The notes under the pieces: generated by a model
The model's input: the letters and a program-made list of their open reading frames with translations, nothing else
The model's database searches: none
Told to the model about the DNA's origin: nothing
Position numbers and translations under genes: made by a program
Assembly (NCBI GenBank): GCA_029335875.2
Contig: JARJMZ020000015.1
Span: 45,419 to 109,418 of the forward strand
Source of the DNA: Thermoprotei archaeon
GTDB taxonomy: Archaea > Thermoproteota > Thermoprotei_A > Sulfolobales > Acidilobaceae
Direction: 5' to 3'
DNA length: 64,000 nucleotides
In this document: in pieces, positions 42,988 through 53,367 of the stretch
How positions within the stretch are numbered: position 1 is the first letter of the stretch
Layout of the letters: each line of letters begins with the position of its first letter

Positions 42988-43995
42988 ATGCTGGTCAAGG
43001 TGGATTTTGAGGCTGCCAGGCTTCTAGGCGGCTCTCTCAAAGTAATAGCCTCGAGGACCCCCCTGGACAGTTTCACAGACCCCGACTTTTACCCCCCAGT
43101 TAATGCTAGTAGGAGGGATCTAGTCTCTTATTTCCTCGTTATGGTCGCCATGGATCATAGGCTTAGCAGGCCTGGGAGGCCCTATGAGGCTGTTATTGAT
43201 GGTAGGCTCTACCATGGGGCGGACCTCCTCTATAAACTGGGCTCCAAGAAGTATGGGGAAGACCCGGGGTTTTTCGAGGCTGAGAGGCTGTCAAGGATAA
43301 CCTTAAGGGATGTCCTGGAGTGGCTTAGCGTGGAGAGCGAGGGTAAGACTGTTAAACCTCCAGACCCTGAAGTTAGAGTTGAGCTCTTGAGAGACTTGGG
43401 AGTTAAACTCTTAAAACTATATGATGGAGATCCCTATACTATAATAGTCGAGTCAGCTAACTACCTGAAAAGGGGGGTTCAGGGGGGTTTCATTAACATA
43501 CTTAAAATATTCAAAGCATACCAAGACCCTATAGAGAAGAAGAACTATTTATTAGCTAAGTTCCTGGAGAGGAGGAGAGTCCTAGAGATAGTTGACGACT
43601 ACAACAAGGAAGTTCCAGTAGACAACCACCTAGTAAGGATAGCTATAAGGACGGGAATAGTAGATGTAGATCCGGAAACCTTGGAAGCCATAGCTTTAGG
43701 AGTAGAGTTCACAGAAGAAAAAGACATTGTACTAAGGAAAACAGCAAGAATAGCATATAAAGAAGTAGCTAAAGCAGCAAACATAGACCCCTTCATATTA
43801 GACGACATATTATGGGCGTTCGGGAGGAAATGCTGCACGAGAGAAAACCCCACATGTAAACATACATGTAGAGTGGAATGTGCTAAAATAGGAGGGTGCA
43901 ACGGAGGCTGCCCCCTAGCTGGAATATGTAAAGCTTATAGAAACCCCATATACATGGTACCAGAACATAACTATACAAATACATGGTGGTACTAG
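42988..43995 (+). CDS. HhH-like protein with an eight-cysteine C-terminal cluster
   Basis: A 335-residue protein, counted from the ATG at 42988, with GAGGTGG upstream; a GTG at 42937 could give a longer leaderless form. Residues after about 200 include VPVDNHLVRIAIRTGIV, reminiscent of the helix-hairpin-helix glycosylase motif (PVDTHVxRVxxRLGL), and the C-terminus has C-C-x6-C-x3-C-x3-C-x5-C-x3-C-x5-C, a likely Fe-S or zinc site. It could be a divergent endonuclease III-like DNA-repair protein or an uncharacterised HhH/Fe-S family. Divergent from cbf5. Confidence 0.72.
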   Translation: MLVKVDFEAARLLGGSLKVIASRTPLDSFTDPDFYPPVNASRRDLVSYFLVMVAMDHRLSRPGRPYEAVIDGRLYHGADLLYKLGSKKYGEDPGFFEAERLSRITLRDVLEWLSVESEGKTVKPPDPEVRVELLRDLGVKLLKLYDGDPYTIIVESANYLKRGVQGGFINILKIFKAYQDPIEKKNYLLAKFLERRRVLEIVDDYNKEVPVDNHLVRIAIRTGIVDVDPETLEAIALGVEFTEEKDIVLRKTARIAYKEVAKAANIDPFILDDILWAFGRKCCTRENPTCKHTCRVECAKIGGCNGGCPLAGICKAYRNPIYMVPEHNYTNTWWY

Positions 43996-44277
43996 CAATG
44001 ACCTTAATCCTCTATATTCTATTCAACACTACACGTGCAAATCTTTAAACAGTTTCTGGGGCATTGTAAAAGTTAGCCTTACATACTAATCTAAGCTTCA
44101 TCATATAATTGGGATTTTAAGTTTAACCCTTGATAGTGGTGTTTTTAATTTATATTACACTTTAAACTTTTTTTGCCTGAAATTTAGTTCAGCTAAAAAT
44201 TATACTAGATATGTAAAGGGTAAATATCGATATTTAAAAGGTTATCTTAGTTAAATTAATAGAGCGGGGGAAAGGTA
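43996..44277. promoter_or_regulatory. Promoter/operator region of the feo operon
   Basis: AT-rich gap. It holds an imperfect dyad TTTAGTTCAGCTAAA (44183-44197) and a perfect 16-bp palindrome TAAATATCGATATTTA (44221-44236) overlapping a TATA-like ATATTTAAAAGG (44230-44241). A GGGGGAAAGG ribosome site is at about 44265-44274. Overlap of the palindrome with TATA is typical for a repressor site; an iron-responsive DtxR/MDR1-like repressor is a reasonable guess. Confidence 0.55.
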
Positions 44278-44400
44278 ATGTTATTCTCGGTACCGATTGC
44301 TAGGCCAACTAGTGTAGGTATGGGGAACAATGTGAAGATATTTAAGAGGGAAATGTCAGAGAAAGATACTGGAAGCTATAATCAAAGGAGGGGAGCGTAG
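44278..44400 (+). CDS. Small ORF at the head of the feo operon, 40 residues
   Basis: An ATG frame of 40 codons with a strong upstream purine run ending about 4 nt before ATG. The product is basic and unstructured-looking (LFSVPIARPTSVGMGNNVK, then EKDTGSYNQRRGA). Its TAG is followed immediately by the ATG of feoA, whose AGGAGGGG site lies inside the frame, so translation would be coupled. Function unknown: possible leader peptide or small partner. Confidence 0.45.
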   Translation: MLFSVPIARPTSVGMGNNVKIFKREMSEKDTGSYNQRRGA

Positions 44401-44646
44401 ATGGTTGAGAAGCCTCTTAGTCAGTTAAATTCTGGAGAGAAGGGGAGAGTAGTTAAGGTCGTGGGGGATCCTCTATTACGCAGGCGGCTCGTGGCCATGG
44501 GCGTAGTTAGGGGGGCTGAGGTTATAGTGGTGAGAAGGGCCCCTCTAGGGGACCCTATGGAGCTTCTCCTTAAAGGCTACTATCTATCATTGAGGAGAAA
44601 CGAGGCTGAAAACGTGTTTGTAGAGGTTGACGGGAAACAGACCTGA
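44401..44646 (+). CDS. feoA: Ferrous iron transport protein FeoA
   Basis: An 81-residue SH3-like cytoplasmic protein required by FeoB. Family motifs: LSQLNSGEKGRVVKVVGDPLLRRRLVAMGVVRGAEVIVVRRAPLGDP, then LKGYYLSLRRNEAENVFVEV. Starts directly after the 40-residue ORF with an excellent AGGAGGGG ribosome site. Followed by feoB after about 40 nt. Confidence 0.94.
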   Translation: MVEKPLSQLNSGEKGRVVKVVGDPLLRRRLVAMGVVRGAEVIVVRRAPLGDPMELLLKGYYLSLRRNEAENVFVEVDGKQT

Positions 44647-44686
44647 GGAAGGGGTCGGAAATAAAAGTTAATATGTGGGGGGAGAA

Positions 44687-46675
44687 ATGATGGTGAAGGT
44701 TGCCCTTATAGGTAATCCGAACGTGGGGAAGACTGTTATTTTTAATAACCTCACCAGGGGGAGGGAGCATGTTGGGAACTGGCCTGGGACTACTGTTGAG
44801 AAGAGAGTAGGGAGGGGCAAGCATAAAAGCGTCACTATGGAGATTGTAGACCTCCCGGGGCTCTACGAACTAACAGCCTCCTCTATAGCTGAGTTGATAG
44901 CTAGGGACTATATTGTAAAGGAGAATCCGGATGTAGTTGTTAATGTAGTCGACGCGTCTAACATCGAGAGAAACCTTTATCTAACGCTACTCCTACTCGA
45001 GCTAGAAGCTAACGTCATAGTCGCTCTCAACATGTGGGATGTCGCGGAGTCGAGAGGATACGGGATAGATGTTAAGACACTCTCAGAACTACTGGGCGTG
45101 CCGTGCATCCCGACAATAGCCCCGAAGAAAGTTGGGATAGAGGAGTTGAAAGATGAGATCGTGAGGGCTACTCAAAAGAGACGAGTGGGGGGGCGCCCTA
45201 TCAGCTATGGGGATGATGTTGAGATGTTTATCGGGAAAATTGAAACTATTATTTTGAGAGACGCTCGCCTGTCGAAGTACCCTGCTAGGTGGCTCGCGAT
45301 AAAAGCGCTGGAAGGGGACGAACGCGCCTTAAAGACTATAGAGGAGTTAGCCGGGCCTGAAACATTATCTGAAATTCTCTCTATAGTCGCTGAGAGTAGA
45401 AGTGTCCTAGGCGGGGATCCTGAGGTAGTGTTGGCTGAAAGACGTTATAATGTCATCAGAGTAATACTGGAGAGAGCTGTGAGAAAGAGGGAGGTTAAGT
45501 TAATTCTCACCGATGTTCTCGACGAAGTCTTCCTCAACAAATACCTTGGGATACCCATATTTTTAGCTATAATGTGGACTGTATTCTATTTTGTTTTCGA
45601 AGTCTCAGAACCTTTCATGAAATTGCTTAATGAAGGTTTCATTATGCTCGGCAAACTAGCCGGGGAGACGAAAACGCCCTTAGCATCTTTATGGGCCGAT
45701 GGAATATGTAGCGGGCTGGGTTTTGTCTTGCAATTTATATTCCCAATAATATTCTTATATATAGCTTTAGCTATATTGGAGCAGTCCGGCTACCTCCCTA
45801 GGGCAGCTTTTCTCATGGACCGTATCATGTATAATGTTGGGCTTGGCGGGAGGTCTTTCATCCCCATGTTACTAGGGTTTGGGTGTAATGTCCCCGCTAT
45901 AATGGCTACAAGAGTAATAAAGGATGAGAGGGATAGGCTCGCTACTATACTTGTGATCCCTCTCATGTCTTGCGCTGCGAGGCTACCTGTTTACGTCCTT
46001 ATAGCTGGAGCTCTCTTCCCTGAATATGCTGGTACTGTAGTGTTTTCAATGTATATGTTAGGTATTATCCTCGCAATCTTAGTGTCTCTTCTAGCTAGAA
46101 AACTAGTTCCCGGTTTAAAGGGTAAGCCGGCACCGCTCTTATTAGAACTCCCACCATATAGGGTTCCGACACTAACTGCAGTATTATCCTTTGCGTGGCG
46201 TAGGGCACTAGTGTTCTTAGAAAGAGCTGGCACAGTCTTGTTCGCCGGCGCTCTAATACTCTGGTTCTTAGCATACTTCCCTTGGGGGGTGGAGCCGGGG
46301 AGTGGAGATTCCTATGCCGGGCTAATCGGCAACACTTTACAGCCAATATTCTCCCCTCTCGGCTTTGACTCTAAGCTTGTCACAGCACTAGTGTTCGGGT
46401 TCTGGGCAAAAGAGGTGGTGATAGAGGCGCTTGGAATACTTTATGGTGTAGAAGGTGAAGAAGAGATACGGAGTGTTATAGCAGCTAGCGTGAGCCCCCT
46501 CACAGGGCTCGCTTATATGGCTTTCGTGTTAATCTATGTACCCTGCATAGCGACAGTTGCAGCTGTGAAGAAAGAGACTCTATCTTGGAGGTGGGCGGCT
46601 TTCCTAGTAGCTTACCAGCTCACACTAGCTTATGCAGTTGCTTTGATAATAGCCAGGTTAGGGTCTCTTTTGTGA
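44687..46675 (+). CDS. feoB: Ferrous iron transporter FeoB
   Basis: Large GTP-dependent Fe(II) permease of 662 residues (from the ATG at 44687, after GGGGGGAGAA; a longer form would start at 44675). The N-terminal G domain has GNPNVGKT, DLPGLYEL switch and NMWD (positions about 8-150). The membrane domain starts near residue 280 and carries LGFGCNVPAIMATRVI and the two conserved gate regions; Cys residues in GFGCN and LMSCAARLPVY are typical. Followed by two small genes, so this is an extended feo operon. Confidence 0.95.
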   Translation: MMVKVALIGNPNVGKTVIFNNLTRGREHVGNWPGTTVEKRVGRGKHKSVTMEIVDLPGLYELTASSIAELIARDYIVKENPDVVVNVVDASNIERNLYLTLLLLELEANVIVALNMWDVAESRGYGIDVKTLSELLGVPCIPTIAPKKVGIEELKDEIVRATQKRRVGGRPISYGDDVEMFIGKIETIILRDARLSKYPARWLAIKALEGDERALKTIEELAGPETLSEILSIVAESRSVLGGDPEVVLAERRYNVIRVILERAVRKREVKLILTDVLDEVFLNKYLGIPIFLAIMWTVFYFVFEVSEPFMKLLNEGFIMLGKLAGETKTPLASLWADGICSGLGFVLQFIFPIIFLYIALAILEQSGYLPRAAFLMDRIMYNVGLGGRSFIPMLLGFGCNVPAIMATRVIKDERDRLATILVIPLMSCAARLPVYVLIAGALFPEYAGTVVFSMYMLGIILAILVSLLARKLVPGLKGKPAPLLLELPPYRVPTLTAVLSFAWRRALVFLERAGTVLFAGALILWFLAYFPWGVEPGSGDSYAGLIGNTLQPIFSPLGFDSKLVTALVFGFWAKEVVIEALGILYGVEGEEEIRSVIAASVSPLTGLAYMAFVLIYVPCIATVAAVKKETLSWRWAAFLVAYQLTLAYAVALIIARLGSLL

Positions 46676-46676
46676 G

Positions 46677-47144
46677 GTGCGAGTTATGGATAAGTGGAGC
46701 TTGAAAATAGCTGGCAGCTACGCTCTAGCACTTGGAGCCCTCTATGTAGCCTGTGGATTGCTAGAAATACTCTCCCGGATGGGAGTTAGCCCGTTCAAAA
46801 TCGACCGCTTTATTCCAGCAGACCCCTTCAGCGGCTTCGCTTCAATAGTTGTGGGGGCAACTTACCTCTACAGTGTGAGAGCCCTCCTGACAGGGAGAGA
46901 AGAGGGGCTACCTTTCCTATTAGGGGGGGTAGTGCTCTCCACAATATTAGGGGTAACATTCATCCTCGTCGCGGGAGCCCACTGGCTGGACAGCTGGCTT
47001 GAAGGGGGGGAGTTTTCTTTAGCTGAAGAGCTCAGACCTGAAATATGGCTATTCGCCTCATCACTACCTGTAGCCTATTTTACACTGCAATGGATAAGAG
47101 CGTCGGGAAGACCGGGAAGCTTTCCCAGCAGGTGGCTGAAGTGA
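46677..47144 (+). CDS. Membrane protein of the feo operon
   Basis: A 155-residue protein with four hydrophobic helices (about 10-30, 50-70, 80-100 and 120-140). No family recognised. GTG start, 1 nt after the feoB stop; an ATG (MDKWSLKIAG) nine bases later is an alternative. Its TGA overlaps the GTG of the next gene (GTGA), implying coupling. Its place after feoB suggests a role in iron uptake or regulation of FeoB, but this is inference. Confidence 0.7.
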   Translation: MRVMDKWSLKIAGSYALALGALYVACGLLEILSRMGVSPFKIDRFIPADPFSGFASIVVGATYLYSVRALLTGREEGLPFLLGGVVLSTILGVTFILVAGAHWLDSWLEGGEFSLAEELRPEIWLFASSLPVAYFTLQWIRASGRPGSFPSRWLK

Positions 47145-47320
47145 ATGTTAAATCTATAATCTTAAAAGTACTCTCCAAACTAGTGCTCTGCGAGTGCAAC
47201 TATTGCACCTACAAGAGCTCGTGCCCAATAAGAACCCTAATGAGCAAAAACACAACATTGCGGAGCCCTCTAAAAGACCGTAAACTAAGGTTAAAAACCC
47301 CAAGAATTCTAAGTCATTAA
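47141..47320 (+). CDS. Small cysteine-containing protein, FeoC-like
   Basis: A 59-residue protein starting at the GTG that overlaps the preceding stop codon. After a helix (VKSIILKVLSKLVL) comes a CxCx2Cx5C cluster (CECNYCTYKSSC), then a basic tail. Bacterial FeoC proteins are small, placed after feoB and have a similar cysteine set binding an Fe-S cluster, so this could be an archaeal counterpart; sequence similarity beyond the cysteines is not evident. The open frame continues upstream to 47045 inside the previous gene, but that part is a shadow. Confidence 0.5.
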   Translation: MNVKSIILKVLSKLVLCECNYCTYKSSCPIRTLMSKNTTLRSPLKDRKLRLKTPRILSH

Positions 47321-47745
47321 AGAAAATAAGCTTGCTCCTATAACAATGTAGTCATTAGGGAAGAGAGCATCCGTTCTACCCTAGCGTTTAACGCTAGAGT
47401 TTCCCTCTCATGCCACGGGAGGCTTTCGCTTCGAACAGTTGAAGAGGGCGCATATATCTTCTATTGCCCGGCACCCATTTAAGCTTAACTCCGCATATCG
47501 GGCGTAGGAACCCCCTCAAGATCTGGGGGCGGATAGTTTATAAACTTTATGCTGGATAGAACCTGTTTCCAGACTCCTCCTGGGGGATTTCACACGCGCT
47601 CCCTCAGGGGTCATATTATCACTGTTTTGTGGAAAAGTACTCGGCCCTTGGAAGTACGTCTTCATAAGCGGTATTTAAACATGGACTCTAGCAAATTCTA
47701 TTGAAAGTTGTTTGCAGTTCCACTAAGCTTTTCCTCTACTATAGT
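47321..47745. other. Long intergenic region between feo operon and tRNA-Leu
   Basis: No convincing gene. It contains an 8-bp inverted repeat CTAGCGTT-T-AACGCTAG at 47381-47397, a CCCCCTCAAGATCTGGGGG hairpin at about 47508-47528, GGGGGATTT and GCTCCCTCAGGGG segments resembling repeat relics, and AT-rich patches TATTTAAAC (about 47681-47690). Some of this may be terminator of the feo operon. Confidence 0.4.
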
Positions 47746-47829
47746 GCGGGGGGTGGGATTTGAACCCACGCAGGCCTACGCCATCGGGTCCTGAGCCCGA
47801 CCCCTTTGACCAGGCTCGGGCACCCCCGC
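47745..47829 (-). tRNA. tRNA-Leu (CAG)
   Basis: On the minus strand the acceptor GCGGGGG pairs with CCCCCGC, discriminator A. The anticodon arm TCGGG-CTCAGGA-CCCGA has anticodon CAG, read as Leu (plus-strand 47791-47793). There is a long variable arm as required for Leu, and a GTGGG-TTCAAAT-CCCAC T-arm. No intron; CCA not encoded. Confidence 0.95.
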
Positions 47830-47898
47830 CCTGTGTTTTATGGTGTTAGTCTAGGCTAATTAAGGTTTTAAGTTTCACTTTAGACTTTAGCTTTTTGG

Positions 47899-49901
<2,003 letters not shown>

Positions 49902-49905
49902 GGTC

Positions 49906-50355
49906 TTGGAGGGGCCCTCCATAATACCCATACTAGCAGCCATAACATCATTCTTCTCGCTGTACATAGCTATAGTAGCTTATAGAACCCTCTACCCCCT
50001 AGAAGAAGTCAGAAAAGCCGTTGAGATAGCCTCAGAGTACAAGTCCATATCGGGGCTCCTAAGAGGTAAGAGGGCTGCCAGGAGGCTGAAGAGCATGGAG
50101 CCGGAGTATAGGAAAGCCAGGAGCCTAATACTAAGAAGCACCATAGTCAAGTTCGCCCTAATAACCCTGTCCTACGTGTCCGCCTCCCTAATGCTCACAA
50201 TAATATACCCTGTCGTGGAAACCCCATACTACATACCCCTAATAACGCTACACGTAGAGCTCGAAGGCAGAGAAGCCATAGTAATGCCAGTGCTCTACCT
50301 CCACTTTTTCATATTCCTCTACACAATGCTACTCTATAGAGACTTAATACTCTAG
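49906..50355 (+). CDS. DUF106 membrane protein (EMC3/TMCO1 relative)
   Basis: A 149-residue membrane protein with three helices (about 5-25, 80-105, 125-145) and a cytoplasmic coiled region (LEEVRKAVEIASEYKSISGLLRGKRAARRLKSMEPEYRKARSLIL) between the first two, as in DUF106, the archaeal member of the Oxa1/YidC superfamily related to EMC3 and TMCO1. Its position between adkA and the eL34-cmk-eL14 genes is standard for archaea and supports a role in membrane-protein insertion. TTG start. Confidence 0.9.
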   Translation: MEGPSIIPILAAITSFFSLYIAIVAYRTLYPLEEVRKAVEIASEYKSISGLLRGKRAARRLKSMEPEYRKARSLILRSTIVKFALITLSYVSASLMLTIIYPVVETPYYIPLITLHVELEGREAIVMPVLYLHFFIFLYTMLLYRDLIL

Positions 50356-50457
50356 GGTAAAGTTTTCGGTTAACATGGTTGCCTAGAGGCATTTAAGGAC
50401 ATAATAATGTGGACTATGGAAGTTTAGAGTTTTAAGGCCTCCACGCTATGCGAGCCC

Positions 50458-50580
50458 TCCCCCATGATTGGCAGTTGGGGGCGGGCGGCCCCAGTAATGC
50501 CAGCCCATGGAGCCCCCAATGGGCTGGGGGAGCCGGGCCCAATACCATGAATACCCATGATATTGAGTTCCGGCGACCAC
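50458..50580 (+). ncRNA. Candidate structured RNA between DUF106 and eL34
   Basis: A GC-rich island of about 120 nt. Hairpin 1: CCCCC (50459-50463) with GGGGG (50477-50481). Hairpin 2: CCAGCCCAT (50500-50508) with ATGGGCTGG (50519-50527), extended by CCC (50489-50492) with GGG (50528-50530) around a bulge AGTAATG. Then CCATGAATACCCATGA. A TATA-like GTTTTAAGG at about 50429-50437 is upstream. It resembles no known family (not SRP or RNase P). A 47-codon frame from 50448 also exists but looks unlike a protein. Confidence 0.4.
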
Positions 50581-50719
50581 TTAATACTTTAACCCCCCAA
50601 TAGTTTCTAACCTAAAGCTACTCTAAGAACGGGGGGGAGAGCATTGTGTTAGAGGAGGTTTTGGGGAGGTTAAAGCACTTAAGGTATAGAGGTAACGTGA
50701 GGTTTCACGGGTGGGCGGC

Positions 50720-50998
50720 GTGGTTAGGCCTACTTTGAGGTCTGGGAGTTTGAAGAGAGTTTACAGGAGGACCCCCGGGGGGAAGGCTGTAATCCATTAT
50801 GAGGGGGGGAAGCCTGGTAGGGCTGTGTGCGCTGGCTGCGGTAGGCCTCTAGCGGGAGTCCCCAGGCTTAGGAGTGTGGAGTTGCGCGGCTTAAGTAGGG
50901 CTAAGAAGAGGCCTAATAGGCCTTATGGTGGGGTTTTATGCTCCACGTGCCTTTCCAACGCGATAGCGAGGGCGGTCATAAAGCCGGCCCTACAATAG
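50720..50998 (+). CDS. rpl34e: Large ribosomal subunit protein eL34
   Basis: eL34 of 92 residues (from the GTG at 50720; the open frame begins 3 codons earlier at 50711). Signature: [20 protein letters not shown], then [14 protein letters not shown] and [21 protein letters not shown], with two CxxC pairs for zinc. It lies 5' of cmk with an overlap of at least 50 nt, as the cmk frame begins inside it. Confidence 0.94.
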   Translation: MVRPTLRSGSLKRVYRRTPGGKAVIHYEGGKPGRAVCAGCGRPLAGVPRLRSVELRGLSRAKKRPNRPYGGVLCSTCLSNAIARAVIKPALQ

Positions 50999-51546
50999 TC
51001 GTATCAGGCTCCCCCGGCTCCGGGAAGTCTACTTATGCTAGGAGGCTTTCAATCGACCTCGGCCTTAAATATTATAGTAGCGGCGAGATCTTCAGGGCTA
51101 TAGCTAGGGAGAGGGGGGTCAGCATTGTGGAGCTGAGCAGGATGGCTGAGAGTGATCCGAGCGTTGACATTGAGATAGAGAGGAAGACCCTCAGCATAGC
51201 TGAGAAGGGCGGCGTAGTCATAGACAGCCACCTCGCCGCGTGGATCCTAGCGTCTACAGCCGACATGCTAGTATACGTTAAAGCCCCCCTAAAAGTTAGA
51301 GCGGAAAGGCTCGCGGCCAGAGACGGTAAGAGTGTAGCTGAATCTTACAGGGAGATAATAGCTAGGGAGGAGAGCCAGGCATTCAGGTTCGCAAAATACT
51401 ATGGGCTCGACACCAGGGACCTCTCAATATTTCACCTAATACTAGACACGGGAGCATACAGCCTAGAAGAAGCGTACAGCATTATAAAACTTGCGGTAGT
51501 CAAAAGACTCAAAAGCCTAGGGTATATACTGGGAGAAAACATATAA
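50938..51546 (+). CDS. cmk: Cytidylate kinase
   Basis: Archaeal CMP kinase of about 200 residues. P-loop [15 protein letters not shown], substrate segment [27 protein letters not shown], and DSHLAAWIL. The first about 15 residues are an extension because the only possible starts (ATG 50938 or GTG 50947) are well inside eL34; the core begins PTIVVSG. Overlap with eL34 of about 50-60 nt is unusual in length and may reflect real coupling. eL14 follows. Confidence 0.93.
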   Translation: MLHVPFQRDSEGGHKAGPTIVVSGSPGSGKSTYARRLSIDLGLKYYSSGEIFRAIARERGVSIVELSRMAESDPSVDIEIERKTLSIAEKGGVVIDSHLAAWILASTADMLVYVKAPLKVRAERLAARDGKSVAESYREIIAREESQAFRFAKYYGLDTRDLSIFHLILDTGAYSLEEAYSIIKLAVVKRLKSLGYILGENI

Positions 51547-51587
51547 ACCTGGAACACTAAAATAAGCCACTCAAGGGGGGGTTTGAG

Positions 51588-51878
51588 ATGCCCGCAATAG
51601 AAATAGGGAGGATATGCGTAAAAACTCGAGGCAGAGAAGCGGGGAGAAAAGCGGTCATAGTAGACATAGTAGACCAAAACTACATTCTAATAACGGGGCC
51701 GAAAAAACTCACGGGAATAAAGAGGAGGAGAGTAAACATAAACCACATAGAACCCCTAGAAACAAAAATAGAAATAAGGAGAGGAGCCCCAGACGAAGAA
51801 GTGCTGGAGGCGGTCAAAAACGCGAACCTAGAAGAATTCATGAAGCAACCGGTCAAAATAGCCTCAACCCTAGTTTAA
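51588..51878 (+). CDS. rpl14e: Large ribosomal subunit protein eL14
   Basis: eL14 of 96 residues: N-terminal KOW-like domain IEIGRICVKTRGREAGRKAVIVDI and DQNYILITGPKKLTGIKRRRVNINHIEPLE, with a short C-terminal helix. GGGGGGG before the ATG is the ribosome site. In many archaea cbf5 follows eL14; here cbf5 is elsewhere (41.8 kb). Confidence 0.95.
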   Translation: MPAIEIGRICVKTRGREAGRKAVIVDIVDQNYILITGPKKLTGIKRRRVNINHIEPLETKIEIRRGAPDEEVLEAVKNANLEEFMKQPVKIASTLV

Positions 51879-52072
51879 ATCCCAGTTCAAGCATACTCTT
51901 AGCTTAACTTTCACTACACTAGAGCCACCAACATCCGTGAAGATTTTAGAAAAGAATAATGCCCCACAGGCTGGTTAACCCTGCTAGCTAGCGTTTAAAC
52001 ACTTGGAGAAGACAGGGTGCGAGGATATAAGCCGGTGGTTGAGAGGAGTTTATAGGAGAAGATGGGGTCGGC

Positions 52073-52681
52073 ATGCCTTCAGAGTATAAGTTTATTGTTG
52101 ACACCATGTTAGGGGATTTGGCTAGGTGGCTCAGGATTCTAGGCTATGATACTGTATATTCTAGGATTTATAGCGATAGGGAAGTTCTAGAGCTGGCTTT
52201 TCTCGGTGGCAGGGTTTTAATTACGAGGGATGGGGGGCTTCACCGTAAGGCTGTTAAGATGGGCGTGAAGAGCGTTCTAGTTGAATCAACGATTATAGAA
52301 GAGAGGCTGGCTGAGGCCTCAGTCAAGCTGGGGATAGACCTTATTGTAAACCCTGAGAAGAGCAGGTGCCCCGAGTGTAACGGCGTCCTTGAGAGGGTTG
52401 AAGATAAGAGTCTGGTTAAAGACAGGGTCCCCCCAAACGCCCTAAACTCCTACGACGTCTTCTACTTGTGTGTCAAATGCGGTAAAGCCTATTGGGAGGG
52501 CAGCCACTGGCGTAATATAAGAAAGGTCATAGATGAGGCTAGGAGGCTCGCGGAGGAGTATAGGAAGGCTTATAGACCTAGAAAGATTAAAAGTAAGAAG
52601 GGGTTTGGGGGTGGTGCTTTCAAAGATAAAAACGCTCCCAGTAATGTGGGGGCGGATACTGAGGCTGGCAAGCAGGCCTGA
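52073..52681 (+). CDS. Mut7-C RNase-type PIN-like protein with zinc ribbon
   Basis: A 202-residue protein. Residues about 5-95 form the Mut7-C/DUF82 PIN-like nuclease domain (FIVDTMLGDLARWLRILGY, LITRDGGLHRKAVKMG), with acidic residues matching the nuclease site. A C-terminal zinc ribbon (CPEC near 100, CVKCG near 132, then AYWEGSHWRN) follows. The last about 25 residues (KSKKGFGGG...) overlap the secE start. Proteins like this may process tRNA or rRNA. Upstream is a 170-nt gap with no feature. Confidence 0.87.
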   Translation: MPSEYKFIVDTMLGDLARWLRILGYDTVYSRIYSDREVLELAFLGGRVLITRDGGLHRKAVKMGVKSVLVESTIIEERLAEASVKLGIDLIVNPEKSRCPECNGVLERVEDKSLVKDRVPPNALNSYDVFYLCVKCGKAYWEGSHWRNIRKVIDEARRLAEEYRKAYRPRKIKSKKGFGGGAFKDKNAPSNVGADTEAGKQA

Positions 52682-52796
52682 CATGGAAGAATACATGCTA
52701 CTGTTAAGGTTGAGCCTCATAGGATTCGCCCTCGTGGGCGGCATAGGGTTCATAATACACATTATATACATACTGATAACAAGCCCTGGAAGCTAG
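52614..52796 (+). CDS. secE: Protein translocase subunit SecE
   Basis: Sec61-gamma homologue of 60 residues with one membrane helix: MWGRILRLASRPDMEEYMLLLRL amphipathic part, then IGFALVGGIGFIIHIIYIL. GTG start (52614, or 52611), with the purine-rich GGGTTTGGGG just upstream, inside the preceding gene, overlapping it by 68 nt. Followed by spt5, the normal pair. Confidence 0.88.
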   Translation: MLSKIKTLPVMWGRILRLASRPDMEEYMLLLRLSLIGFALVGGIGFIIHIIYILITSPGS

Positions 52797-52899
52797 CTTG
52801 AATTCAACGTTAATGGTTCCACGTTTAACCTGGGGGTCCCTTAGAAAGTACTTAGCTTTAAGAGTTCCAGACCTTCTATGTTAATAGAGGGGAACTATT

Positions 52900-53364
52900 T
52901 TGTCTGCGGGTGAGTCGAGGTTTTACGCGATCCAGGTAACTGGAGGCATGGAGGAGAGGGTTGCTTTAATTATCGTGGAGAGGGCTAAGAGCATGGGTTT
53001 TAAGGTTAGGAGCGTGCTTGTGCCCGTGGACTCTAAAGGCTTTCTAGTGGTTGAGGTTGACAATCCCGGGGTTCTCTTCCACGTAATCAGGGGGATTAGG
53101 CATGTTAAGAGGAAGAGGCCTATATTGGTTAAGGAGGAGGAGGTTGTGAGGCTCGCAAGGCCTATAGTGGAGGTGCCTAAACTTTCTAAGGGGCAGCTCA
53201 TAGAGGTTACTGGCGGGCCTTTTAAGGGCATGAAAGGGAGGGTTATTGAGGTTCACGAGGCCCGGGGGGAGGTTGATGTGGCTCTTCTAGAAGCAGACTA
53301 TAGGATGATAGTGACTATACCCTTAGACATAGTTAAGCTTGTGGAGGAGAAGGCGCCTGAATAG
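52900..53364 (+). CDS. spt5: Transcription elongation factor Spt5
   Basis: Archaeal Spt5/NusG, 154 residues: NGN domain (FYAIQVTGGMEERVALIIVERAKSMGFKVRSV, RPILVKEEEVVRLAR) and a C-terminal KOW motif GQLIEVTGGPFKGMKGRVIEV. Binds RNA polymerase with Spt4 and raises processivity. TTG start with AGAGGGGA about 9 nt upstream. ThiI follows after 4 nt. Confidence 0.95.
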   Translation: MSAGESRFYAIQVTGGMEERVALIIVERAKSMGFKVRSVLVPVDSKGFLVVEVDNPGVLFHVIRGIRHVKRKRPILVKEEEVVRLARPIVEVPKLSKGQLIEVTGGPFKGMKGRVIEVHEARGEVDVALLEADYRMIVTIPLDIVKLVEEKAPE

Positions 53365-53367
53365 CTG

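Noticed and set aside
50448..50601. Small ORF of about 50 codons in the GC-rich island before eL34
   Set aside because: Pro/Gly/Asn/Trp-rich product without good ribosome site; the strong nested hairpins favour an RNA.
50646..50738. 30-codon frame just upstream of eL34
   Set aside because: Too short and overlapping the eL34 start; no support beyond an open frame.
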